A program made the position numbers and the translations under genes. A DNA stretch of 35,141 bases from assembly GCA_017442865.1 (NCBI GenBank), contig JAFRXK010000026.1, positions 1 to 35,141 of the forward strand, read 5' to 3'. Of the stretch, positions 1-7,049 are shown in pieces (position 1 is the stretch's first letter; each line of letters begins with the position of its first letter). This DNA is from Lachnospiraceae bacterium. Lineage in GTDB: Bacteria > Bacillota > Clostridia > Lachnospirales > Lachnospiraceae. The notes beneath the pieces were generated by a model, which searched no databases, was not told the DNA's origin, and saw only the letters and a list, made by a program, of their open reading frames with translations.

Positions 1-1
1 A

Positions 2-409
2 ATCGTGGAAGAATTAAAGGAGCTGTCGGAGAAGGAAGGAGCAGCGCAGGACGAGATAAGGCTTTGCTATGCAAAGGGACTGGTTAATCTTAGCAGTAAG
101 CAGGAAGAAGCAGGAGCAAAGGCAAGCGTGGAAAAATTAAAGGAGCTGTCGGAGAAGGAAGGAGCAAGGCAGGACGAGATAAGGCTTTGCTATGCAAAGG
201 GGCTGGCTAATCTTAGCAGTAAGCAGGAAGAAGCAGGAGCAGAGGAAAGCGTGGAAAAATTAAAGGAGCTGTCGGAGAAGGAAGGAGCAGCGCAGGACGA
301 GATAAGGCTTTGCTATGCAAAGGGACTGGCTAATCTTAGCTTTAAGCAGAATGAATATGAAACAGAGATTAACATGGATAAACTAAGAAGATTATCAGAG
401 GTGAAATGA
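2..409 (+). CDS. Repeat protein with TPR-like helical repeats (C-terminal part)
   Basis: The reading frame is open at the left edge, so this is the 3' part of a longer gene. It is made of near-identical 41-residue units, each with the core KELSEKEGA followed by DEIRLCYAKGL and NLSSKQEEAGA; the third unit diverges after NLS and the protein ends in LRRLSEVK. Charged helix pairs with the YAKGL.NLS core resemble TPR-like or Sel1-like repeats, which act as protein-binding scaffolds; the exact family is not certain. A GTG at position 5 is in frame, but it is simply the first codon of a repeat unit and has no visible ribosome binding site, so it should not be taken as the start. No partner or function can be deduced from what is visible. 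Confidence 0.7.
   Translation: MVEELKELSEKEGAAQDEIRLCYAKGLVNLSSKQEEAGAKASVEKLKELSEKEGARQDEIRLCYAKGLANLSSKQEEAGAEESVEKLKELSEKEGAAQDEIRLCYAKGLANLSFKQNEYETEINMDKLRRLSEVK
5..373 (+). repeat. In-frame 123-bp tandem repeats inside the helical-repeat gene
   Basis: Units start at 5, 128 and 251, each with GTGGAA followed by the same reading frame. Units 1 and 2 differ at about 7 of 123 positions; unit 3 matches until about position 340 and then diverges. The near-identity at synonymous positions as well as coding ones points to recent duplication or gene conversion. The array probably continues upstream of the window. Confidence 0.9.
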
Positions 410-494
410 AGGACACAGGAAGAAATTACATTAATATATACATGGGCACTTCCGAGAGTTTTTAACAGTTAAATAAATGTAATGGTCTCTTTAT

Positions 495-540
495 AAAAAA
501 GATATGCCCCGGCTTGCTGTAGACAGGGCATATCTTTTTA
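495..540. terminator. Bidirectional terminator between convergent genes
   Basis: AAAAAGATATGCCC (about 496-509) pairs with GGGCATATCTTTTT (526-539) around a short loop, giving an A-run on one side and a T-run on the other. It lies between the repeat-protein gene (plus) and rqcH (minus), so it can serve both. Confidence 0.85.
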
Positions 541-557
541 TGCAGAGCTTCAAATAT

Positions 558-2297
558 TTATTCTACAATCCTTATCCCGCCGATATCCGGCTTTGCCACC
601 ATTGAGTAATTGGTGTGGTAGATTACGAAGCCGGGCTTCGCCTGAGGAACTTTTCTTATTTCTTTCTTTTTGATGTAGTCGATTTCGACCTTATCGCTTT
701 CACGGCTCTTTGAGTAGTAGGCGGCGAGGGCGGCAGCTTCTTCAAAGGTTCTGTCCGGCACCTCTTTGCCCTCTGTTTTGAGGATTACGTGCGAGCCGGC
801 TATGCCCTTTGCGTGGAACCACCAGTCGCCTCCTGTGGCAAATGAGAAGGTAAGCTCGTCATTTTGCAGGTTGTTTTTGCCGACGTAAATGTGGAAGCCG
901 TCGGAGGAAATGTAGTGGAGCGGCTTGCTGGTGATGCGTGCCTTTTTGTCCTTCGCACCGCGCTTTTTAATGTAGCCTGCCTCGCGCAGCTCCTCCTTTA
1001 TCTGCACAAGGTCTTCCTCCGCAAGTGCAATATCAAGGTTGTTGCTTACCGATTCGAGATAGTCGATTTCGTCCTTGGTCTCTGCGGTGAGGGTGGTGAG
1101 CGCATCGGCGGTACGCTTTAGCTTGACGTATTTATCAAAGTATTTCTGCGCATTTTCCCTGACAGACAGCATAGGGTCGAGCGGAATGGTGATTTCCTCG
1201 CCCGTGTAGTAGTTGAGCGCCTTCATTTCCTTACTTCCGTCTGTGACCTCATAGCCGTAGGTATTTATCAGCTCGCCGTACACCTTGTATTTATCCATCT
1301 TTTCCGTGTCCTTAAGCTGCTTTAATTGCAGGTCGTATTTCCTGCGGTTTCGCTCAAGGGAGGTGCTTACGACCTGACGCAAATCAACGGACTTCTGCCT
1401 GATGCGTGTCAGCCTGTTCTTTGATTCGTAATAATCCTCAAGCATAAGACTTACTGTCGGATAAGCCTTTGAGGTAAATGTGCTTAAGCAGGAAAGCGGC
1501 AGCACCGAAAACTCTGCGGGCATATCATTTTCATAAAGAATCTGCGGCGCAAAATTATGATTTTTAATGTCGTCCATCAGATTCATAAAGGTTCTCGCAA
1601 GGTGAAGCGCCTCAATGTCGGAAAGCTCATTTGCCTGCGCGTCCGAATCCATGCCCGCCAGATGGCATACCTCCTCGCCTATTATCGGACTGATGCCGGT
1701 AAAGGTGGTGTAAAGTGCCTTTGAGAGCTTCATATGCTTTTGCTTGAGCACCTCTGTAAATTCCTCCTCATTTGTTGCGAGAGGATTTTTCTTGTCCATA
1801 GTGTCTGGAATGAAGTAGCTTCTCCCCGGAAGCACCTCGCGCACCGAGCTCATATATGCAGGAACGTGCTTGATGCTGTCAATTATCATTGCGTCAGAGT
1901 CGCAGAAAATAATATTGCTGTGCTTGCCCATCAGCTCGACAATGAGCGTCTTGCGGCAAAGGTCGCCCATCTCGTCAAGATGCTCGATATCAATGTTTAT
2001 GATTCGCTCAAGCCCCGGCTGGCTCACCTTTAAAATTCTGCCGCTGCCGATGTGCTTTCTTAAAAGCATGCAGAAATTCGGCGCAGTAAGCGGGCTTAGT
2101 TTGTTCTGGTCAGTTATATACATAAGAGGGAGACTTGCGCTCGCCGAAATGGTAAGCTTGTAAGTGTCCTTCTGATTCTTTATTGTAAGCAGAAGCTCGT
2201 CGGTCTCCGGCTGGGCGATTTTAGAAATTCTTCCGCCGCTGAGCTTTAAGTCAAGCTCGTAAGCTAAGGCAGAGATTACGGTTCCGTCTAAAGCCAT
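558..2297 (-). CDS. rqcH: RqcH/NFACT family protein (ribosome quality control)
   Basis: The protein has 579 residues, the usual length for bacterial RqcH/FbpA. The N-terminal NFACT-N domain opens with MALDGTVISALAYEL, a charged coiled-coil middle follows, and the C-terminal NFACT-R domain carries DWWFHAKGIAGSHVIL at about residues 491-506. Known role of the family: RqcH binds obstructed 50S subunits and recruits tRNA-Ala to add C-terminal alanine tails that mark stalled peptides for degradation. At the position of the B. subtilis D97-R98 pair, which is needed for tailing, this protein has E97-R98 (in GLERII), a conservative change. The older name, fibronectin-binding protein, is misleading. 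The start has AGGAGG about 7 bases upstream. The gene has its own promoter and is convergent with the repeat-protein gene. Confidence 0.95.
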   Translation of the reverse strand: MALDGTVISALAYELDLKLSGGRISKIAQPETDELLLTIKNQKDTYKLTISASASLPLMYITDQNKLSPLTAPNFCMLLRKHIGSGRILKVSQPGLERIINIDIEHLDEMGDLCRKTLIVELMGKHSNIIFCDSDAMIIDSIKHVPAYMSSVREVLPGRSYFIPDTMDKKNPLATNEEEFTEVLKQKHMKLSKALYTTFTGISPIIGEEVCHLAGMDSDAQANELSDIEALHLARTFMNLMDDIKNHNFAPQILYENDMPAEFSVLPLSCLSTFTSKAYPTVSLMLEDYYESKNRLTRIRQKSVDLRQVVSTSLERNRRKYDLQLKQLKDTEKMDKYKVYGELINTYGYEVTDGSKEMKALNYYTGEEITIPLDPMLSVRENAQKYFDKYVKLKRTADALTTLTAETKDEIDYLESVSNNLDIALAEEDLVQIKEELREAGYIKKRGAKDKKARITSKPLHYISSDGFHIYVGKNNLQNDELTFSFATGGDWWFHAKGIAGSHVILKTEGKEVPDRTFEEAAALAAYYSKSRESDKVEIDYIKKKEIRKVPQAKPGFVIYHTNYSMVAKPDIGGIRIVE

Positions 2298-2354
2298 TGT
2301 AAAACCTCCTGTTAAAGTAAAATTAAATCAAATATTCAGAATAAGCATAAAGAT

Positions 2355-2383
2355 AGTATACATTTTTTATACGAAAGAGGCAA
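2355..2383 (-). promoter_or_regulatory. Promoter of rqcH
   Basis: On the minus strand, TTGCCT (2378-2383) and TATACT (2355-2360) are separated by 17 bp. This places the transcript start about 50 bases ahead of the rqcH start codon. Confidence 0.65.
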
Positions 2384-2576
2384 GGAAAAAAAGACAGTTT
2401 GAATTTCATCTGTTACACTGTTCCATAAATTAATTTTTGCAAAGCTTTTATATGTTTTAATATTCATGCGGCGGCAAAAAGTTAGTGAAATTATTTCAAA
2501 ATGTATTATAATAATATTAAGAAGTGCAGATTAATATAATTCGATACCTTGTATCGGGTTAGGAGCGGAGGATGTT

Positions 2577-2753
2577 ATGGACGAACTGATACTTATTGCT
2601 GCCGTAGTTGCTGTCATTTTAGCAGCATTTTTAATTATAAGAGGAATTTTAAAGAAGATAAAGTGGCTCATTATTATAGGCATTGTTGTGATTTTGGCGC
2701 TCGGCATAAGCTGGGAGTCGGTGTTTGATGCCATAAAGGCTGTGATTAAATAA
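2577..2753 (+). CDS. Small two-helix membrane protein (58 residues)
   Basis: ATG at 2577 is preceded by AGGAGCGGAGG (2561-2571) at reasonable spacing and opens a 58-codon frame ending in TAA. The product begins MDELILIAAVVAVILAAFLI, then a basic stretch RGILKKIKW, then a second hydrophobic segment LIIIGIVVILALGI and an amphipathic tail. The predicted form is a short hairpin membrane protein with a basic turn. A TATAAT at 2507-2512 could be its -10 box, but the -35 is poor. I do not recognise the family. Its stop codon lies inside the first copy of a 53-bp tandem duplication. The clean ribosome binding site and membrane pattern support it being real. Confidence 0.6.
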   Translation: MDELILIAAVVAVILAAFLIIRGILKKIKWLIIIGIVVILALGISWESVFDAIKAVIK

Positions 2754-2852
2754 GCTTAAGGCAGCATTATGATTATTTAAGGTGATAAAGGGACTGTTCG
2801 AGATAAGCTTAAGGCAGCATTATGATTATTTAAGGTGATAAAGGGACTGTTC
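2750..2852 (+). repeat. 53-bp tandem duplication (50 bp identical)
   Basis: Positions 2750-2799 are repeated exactly at 2803-2852, separated by three bases, beginning ATAAGCTTAAGGCAGC and ending GGGACTGTTC. The first copy includes the stop codon of the small membrane-protein gene; the last 13 bases of the second copy are the 5' arm of the following terminator. Confidence 0.95.
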
Positions 2853-2892
2853 AGGAGATGATTTGAGGTCATATGACGGGCAGCCCCTTTTG
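2840..2892 (+). terminator. Terminator after the 58-residue gene
   Basis: AAAGGGACTGTTC (2840-2852) pairs with GGGCAGCCCCTTT (2878-2890), with one mismatch and two G-U pairs, followed by TTTT. The same 5' arm also exists at 2787-2799 because of the tandem duplication, so two arms can compete for one 3' arm. Confidence 0.6.
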
Positions 2893-2998
2893 TGATTGCA
2901 TTTGAGGTCGGCTTAAGCCATCGCTAATATTCATGCACGGTTTTATATGAAATATAGACAAAAATAATTTTCAAACAAAAGAAGTATAGTTCAATATG

Positions 2999-3027
2999 TT
3001 GACTGAATAATATAGAAATGATACAAT
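2999..3027 (+). promoter_or_regulatory. Promoter of the hypB operon
   Basis: TTGACT (2999-3004), a 17-bp spacer and TACAAT (3022-3027) form a near-consensus vegetative promoter about 120 bases ahead of the chosen hypB start. The rest of the 2754-3155 gap holds the tandem duplication, its terminator and AT-rich DNA in which I see no gene. Confidence 0.7.
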
Positions 3028-3120
3028 TTATATGAAATATCAATAAAAAATATTGAGTAAAGTACGAAAAAATATATAAAATAACTGAGATAATGCAAAA
3101 TAATAGCATTGATGTTATTT

Positions 3121-3150
3121 GTGCCGCAGCAGGCAGCGGCAGAATGGAGC
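3121..3150 (+). repeat. Leader element shared with fchA (copy 1)
   Basis: This 30-base stretch ends with the hypB ribosome binding site GGAG and matches 32924-32952 ahead of fchA at 25 of 30 aligned positions, with one indel. The longest identical block is AGCGGCAGAATGGAGC. GCCG and CGGC in it form a small inverted repeat. Confidence 0.7.
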
Positions 3151-3155
3151 ATTTT

Positions 3156-3830
3156 ATGAAAGAGGTAAAGATACTGGAGATTAAGAAGAGTGTATTTGAG
3201 GACAATGACAGGGAGGCGGATGCGCTGAGGGGTGAGTTGCATGAAAAGGGCATTTTCCTGCTGAATCTTATGTCATCGCCGGGGTCGGGAAAGACGACCA
3301 CTCTGCTAAGAACGATTGAAGCACTGAAGGACAGGCTTAAGATTGCGGTTATGGAGGCGGATATTGATTCTGATGTGGATGCACATGCGATTGCGGGTGC
3401 CGGAGTGAAGGCGATTCAGCTTCATACGGGCGGCATGTGCCACCTTGACGCGGGCATGACAAGACAGGGACTTGAGGGGCTTGAGGCAGCCGAGGCTGAT
3501 CTTGTTGTGCTTGAGAATGTGGGGAATCTGGTGTGCCCGGCGGAGTTTGATACCGGCGCAGTTAAAAATGCGATGATTCTTTCGGTGCCGGAGGGACATG
3601 ACAAGCCGCTTAAATATCCGCTGATGTTTGAGGTTTGCGACGTTGTGCTGATAAATAAAATCGACGTTCTGCCTTATTTTGATTTTGACCTTGAAAAATG
3701 CCGTGAATATGTCCGCATGAGAAACCCTGAGGCTGAAATTATTCCGATATGCGCAAAGACCGGCGAAGGCATAGATGCGTGGGCAGACTGGATTTTAAGG
3801 GAAGTGGCAGCGTGGAAGGCAGATAAATAA
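3156..3830 (+). CDS. hypB: HypB, GTPase for nickel insertion
   Basis: HypB is a GTPase that, with HypA, delivers nickel to [NiFe]-hydrogenase precursors in the cytoplasm. The 224-residue protein has the P-loop PGSGKTT (42-48), MEADIDSD (66-73), the metal-site residues C95-H96 in GGMCHLD and C127 in NVGNLVCPAEFDTG, and the guanine-specificity motif NKID (167-170). It lacks the histidine-rich N-terminal nickel store of some homologues. I chose ATG 3156, with GGAG six bases upstream, rather than the in-frame ATG at 3093, because the extra 21 residues have no HypB character. It is first in an operon with a flavoprotein and hypA. No hydrogenase subunit is visible in the window, so the client enzyme is unknown. 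Confidence 0.93.
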   Translation: MKEVKILEIKKSVFEDNDREADALRGELHEKGIFLLNLMSSPGSGKTTTLLRTIEALKDRLKIAVMEADIDSDVDAHAIAGAGVKAIQLHTGGMCHLDAGMTRQGLEGLEAAEADLVVLENVGNLVCPAEFDTGAVKNAMILSVPEGHDKPLKYPLMFEVCDVVLINKIDVLPYFDFDLEKCREYVRMRNPEAEIIPICAKTGEGIDAWADWILREVAAWKADK

Positions 3831-3858
3831 AGCATCGGCAGCGTGGAAGACAGAAAAA
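3806..3858 (+). repeat. Short direct repeat at the 3' end of hypB
   Basis: The 22 bases at 3806-3827, spanning the last hypB codons, recur at 3837-3858 with two mismatches (GGCAGCGTGGAAG core, offset 31). The second copy lies in the non-coding gap before the flavoprotein gene and looks like a partial duplication of the gene end. Confidence 0.7.
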
Positions 3859-3929
3859 AAACATGCTTACAGTCTGATTGGGGGCAGGCTTAAGCATTTG
3901 AAATATAATTTGCGAAAGGAGAAAGTTTT

Positions 3930-6677
3930 ATGTTATCACATGATATCAGAAATCCTGATTTTGTACCGGAGTTTGCTATAAATGAGCCACCGCGAAAGCT
4001 TATTCTGAAGCTGGGGCAAAAGATTACTGACCGAATCGGACATAAGGTTACGGTTGAGGACCCTGAATATTGGGGACTTGCCTGTCTTATGACGGATGAA
4101 ATGGCAGAGGTGGCGCTTAAGATGAAGGTTCGTAAGCCGATGTTTCTGGAGGACATTGTGAAGGTCACCGGAAAAGAGCCAAAGCATCTGGAGGAGCTTT
4201 TGCAGGAGATGAGCGAAAGAGGCGTGATGGAGTACAACTGGGAGAATTCTGAGCGCAGAAAGCAGTATGTGCTCCCGATGTTTGTACCGGGCAGCGCAGA
4301 ATTTACCAATATGAAAAAGAAGCAGCTTGAGGAGCATCCTGAGCTTGCAAGATTTTTTGAGAGAATGACGCATCTGCCACTCGAAAAGATTACGCCTATG
4401 GTGCCGCCGGGAGGTTCAGGCATAGGCATGCATGTTATTCCGGTGGAGAAGGCGATTGAGGCTGAAAATCAGTCGCTTCCGATAGAGCATATTTCGCACT
4501 GGCTGAAAAAATACGACCAGTATGCGGCGACGCCTTGCTCATGCCGTATGGGACGAGAGATTCTGGGCGAGGGCTGCGGCGATGACCCTGAGGGCTGGTG
4601 CATTGCAGTGGGCGATATGGCGCAGTACTGCGTTGAGACACACAAGGGACGTTTCATTGATTATGACGAGGTCATGGAGATTCTTAAGAGGGCAGAGGAC
4701 AATGGCTTTGTACATCAGATTACCAATATTGACGGCGAGGATAAAATATTTGCAATATGTAATTGTAATGTGAACATTTGCAATGCGCTTCGTACCTCGC
4801 AGCTTTACAATACTCCTAATATGTCGCGTTCAGCATATGTTGCAAGGGTTACGCCGAAGGACTGCGTTGCATGCGGCAGGTGCGTAGAGTACTGTCCGGC
4901 AGGTGCGGTTAAGCTGGGACAGAAGCTTTGTACGAAGGATGGCGAGATTGAATATCCTAAGCAGCCGCTGCCTGATAAAATCAGATGGGGCAAGGATAAA
5001 TGGACGGAGGATTACAGGGATAAGAACCGGATTAACTGCTACGATACCGGTACGGCGCCTTGTAAGACGGCGTGTCCGGCGCATATCGCAGTTCAGGGCT
5101 ATCTTAAGATGGCTGCACAGGGCAGATATCAGGATGCGCTGGCACTTATCAAGAAGGAGAATCCGTTCCCGGCAGTCTGCGGTCATGTCTGCAACAGACG
5201 CTGCGAGGATGCCTGTACGAGAGGTACTATTGACGAGGCTGTTGCAATTGATGAGGTTAAGAAATTTATCGCACACAAGGATCTCGACGCAAAGACAAGA
5301 TACATTCCTAAGAAGGTCATTCCGTCAAACAACGGCGGCTTTGATGAAAAGATTGCCATTATCGGAGCAGGCCCTGCGGGACTTTCCTGTGCATTTTATC
5401 TTGCCGAAAAGGGCTACAGACCTACAGTATTTGAGAAGAATCCGCTCCCGGGCGGCATGCTTGTGTATGGTATTCCTTCATACAAGCTTGAAAAGGATGT
5501 CGTTGCGGCAGAGATTGACGTGATTCGTGAAATGGGCGTGGATATAAAGTGCGGCGTTGAGGTTGGAAAGGATATTACGCTTGACGAGCTGAGAAAGCAG
5601 GGCTACAAGGCGTTTTATATTGCTATCGGCTGCCAGGGCGGAAAGAAGGCAGGCGTTGACGGAGAAGATGCGAAGGGCGTTATGACGGCTGTTGATTTCC
5701 TTGGAAGGGTAAGCAGCGGCGATGTGGTGAAGCTTACCGGAAAGAGCGTTGTTGTAGGCGGCGGAAACGTTGCCATTGATGCGGCAAGAACCGCACAAAG
5801 ATGCGGCACAGAGGAAACCATGCTGTTCTGCCTTGAGGGCAGGGACATTATGCCTGCCTCGGATGAAGAGGTAAGTGAGGCAGAGGAGGAAGGCGTAAGG
5901 ATTAATAATGGCTGGGGCCCGAAAGAGATTCTTACAAAAGACGGCAAGGTAAAGGGAGTCGTATTCAAACGATGCACCTCGGTTTACGATAAGGATGGCA
6001 GATTCAGTCCGGTATATGATGAAGAGGATATAATGACTGTCGAATGTGAAAATGTATTTCTGGCTATCGGACAGACGATTATCTGGGGCGATTTGCTTAA
6101 GGGCTCAAAGGTTGAGCTTGGACGCGGAAACGGCGCGGTGGCTGACCCGCTTACATACCAGACCGCTCAGCCGGACATTTTCGTTGGCGGCGACGTTTAT
6201 ACGGGACCGAAGTTTGCGATAGATGCAATCGCGGCAGGAAAGGACGGCGCAATATCGATACACCGCTTTGTTCATCCGAACTGCTCGCTTACGATAGGAC
6301 GAAACAGAAGACAGTTTATCGAGCTTGACAAGGATAATATTGTGGTTGAAAGCTATGATAATTCGTCGCGTCAGATACCTGGCAGGAACAAGAATATTGA
6401 TGAAAAGAAGTCATTCAGGGATGCGAAGCTTACATTTACGGAGGAGCAGGTTAAGACAGAGACGGCAAGATGCCTTGGCTGCGGAGCTTCGGTTGTAGAT
6501 ACAAACAAATGTATCGGCTGCGGCGTCTGCACGACAAAATGTGAGTTTGACGCTATTCATCTTTATCGAGAGCTTCCGGAGTGCAGTAACATGAGGACTA
6601 CGGAGGATAAGCTTAAGGGCATCCTTCCGTACATGGCAAAGAGGGCAATTAAGCTTACATTCAGCAGGCAGGATTAA
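3930..6677 (+). CDS. Fe-S/FAD NAD(P)H oxidoreductase fusion (GltD-like)
   Basis: This 915-residue cytoplasmic protein looks like a fusion. Residues 1-120 suggest a winged-helix region. Residues 200-290 carry a cysteine-rich module (CSCRMGREILGEGC, WC, YC and CNCNVNIC), followed by a 4Fe-4S ferredoxin motif at C312/C315/C318/C322. From about 375 it resembles the small subunit of glutamate synthase: Fe-S cysteines near 378-429, the FAD motif GAGPAG (479-484) and the NAD(P)H motif GGGNVA (609-614). The C-terminus adds further clusters (C848, C851, C861, C864, C867, C871). This family moves electrons between NAD(P)H, flavin and Fe-S partners; the partner here is unknown. It has no glutamate synthase large subunit beside it. 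The start has AAAGGAG upstream. It sits between hypB and hypA, three bases from hypA, so it is very likely co-transcribed with them. Confidence 0.85.
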   Translation: MLSHDIRNPDFVPEFAINEPPRKLILKLGQKITDRIGHKVTVEDPEYWGLACLMTDEMAEVALKMKVRKPMFLEDIVKVTGKEPKHLEELLQEMSERGVMEYNWENSERRKQYVLPMFVPGSAEFTNMKKKQLEEHPELARFFERMTHLPLEKITPMVPPGGSGIGMHVIPVEKAIEAENQSLPIEHISHWLKKYDQYAATPCSCRMGREILGEGCGDDPEGWCIAVGDMAQYCVETHKGRFIDYDEVMEILKRAEDNGFVHQITNIDGEDKIFAICNCNVNICNALRTSQLYNTPNMSRSAYVARVTPKDCVACGRCVEYCPAGAVKLGQKLCTKDGEIEYPKQPLPDKIRWGKDKWTEDYRDKNRINCYDTGTAPCKTACPAHIAVQGYLKMAAQGRYQDALALIKKENPFPAVCGHVCNRRCEDACTRGTIDEAVAIDEVKKFIAHKDLDAKTRYIPKKVIPSNNGGFDEKIAIIGAGPAGLSCAFYLAEKGYRPTVFEKNPLPGGMLVYGIPSYKLEKDVVAAEIDVIREMGVDIKCGVEVGKDITLDELRKQGYKAFYIAIGCQGGKKAGVDGEDAKGVMTAVDFLGRVSSGDVVKLTGKSVVVGGGNVAIDAARTAQRCGTEETMLFCLEGRDIMPASDEEVSEAEEEGVRINNGWGPKEILTKDGKVKGVVFKRCTSVYDKDGRFSPVYDEEDIMTVECENVFLAIGQTIIWGDLLKGSKVELGRGNGAVADPLTYQTAQPDIFVGGDVYTGPKFAIDAIAAGKDGAISIHRFVHPNCSLTIGRNRRQFIELDKDNIVVESYDNSSRQIPGRNKNIDEKKSFRDAKLTFTEEQVKTETARCLGCGASVVDTNKCIGCGVCTTKCEFDAIHLYRELPECSNMRTTEDKLKGILPYMAKRAIKLTFSRQD

Positions 6678-6680
6678 TTT

Positions 6681-7025
6681 ATGCATGAGTTAAGTATTGT
6701 GTTTCATATAATTAAAACCATTGAGCAGGTGGGGGAGGAGAATAAGCTTGAGCATGTCAATTCGGTGACGCTTGAGGTCGGAGAGGTCTCGGCGGTTATT
6801 GATGAGTATCTCGGCGACTGCTGGAAATGGGCGGCTGACCGAAGCGAGCTTCTAAAGGGAGCAAGGCTTGTTATTGAAAAGCTTCCTGCCGTAACGATGT
6901 GCGAGACCTGTGAACGCACATACGCTACGGTGCAGTACGGCAGGATTTGTCCGTACTGCGGCAGTGAAAGAACTTATCTGTTAAGTGGGCGAGAGATAAA
7001 TATAAAAGAAATAGAGGTCGGATAA
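6681..7025 (+). CDS. hypA: HypA, nickel metallochaperone
   Basis: The 114-residue protein starts MHELSIV, where H2 is the family's nickel ligand, and has a zinc site formed by C74, C77, C90 and C93 (CETC and CPYC). Length and both motifs are typical of HypA, which hands nickel to HypB and the hydrogenase large subunit. It begins three bases after the flavoprotein stop and is followed 24 bases later by a membrane protein, so the four genes probably share a transcript. HypA can also serve urease maturation in some bacteria; no urease gene is visible here. Confidence 0.93.
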   Translation: MHELSIVFHIIKTIEQVGEENKLEHVNSVTLEVGEVSAVIDEYLGDCWKWAADRSELLKGARLVIEKLPAVTMCETCERTYATVQYGRICPYCGSERTYLLSGREINIKEIEVG

Positions 7026-7049
7026 CGGCCCCGGAACGGAGGAATGGTT

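Noticed and set aside
3093..3155. N-terminal extension of hypB from ATG 3093
   Set aside because: The 21 extra residues do not look like HypB and the site has no ribosome binding site, whereas ATG 3156 has GGAG at proper spacing.
4903..5523. 206-codon plus-strand frame inside the Fe-S flavoprotein gene
   Set aside because: Its product is Arg-rich with no domain, and the overlapping frame encodes clear Fe-S and FAD motifs.
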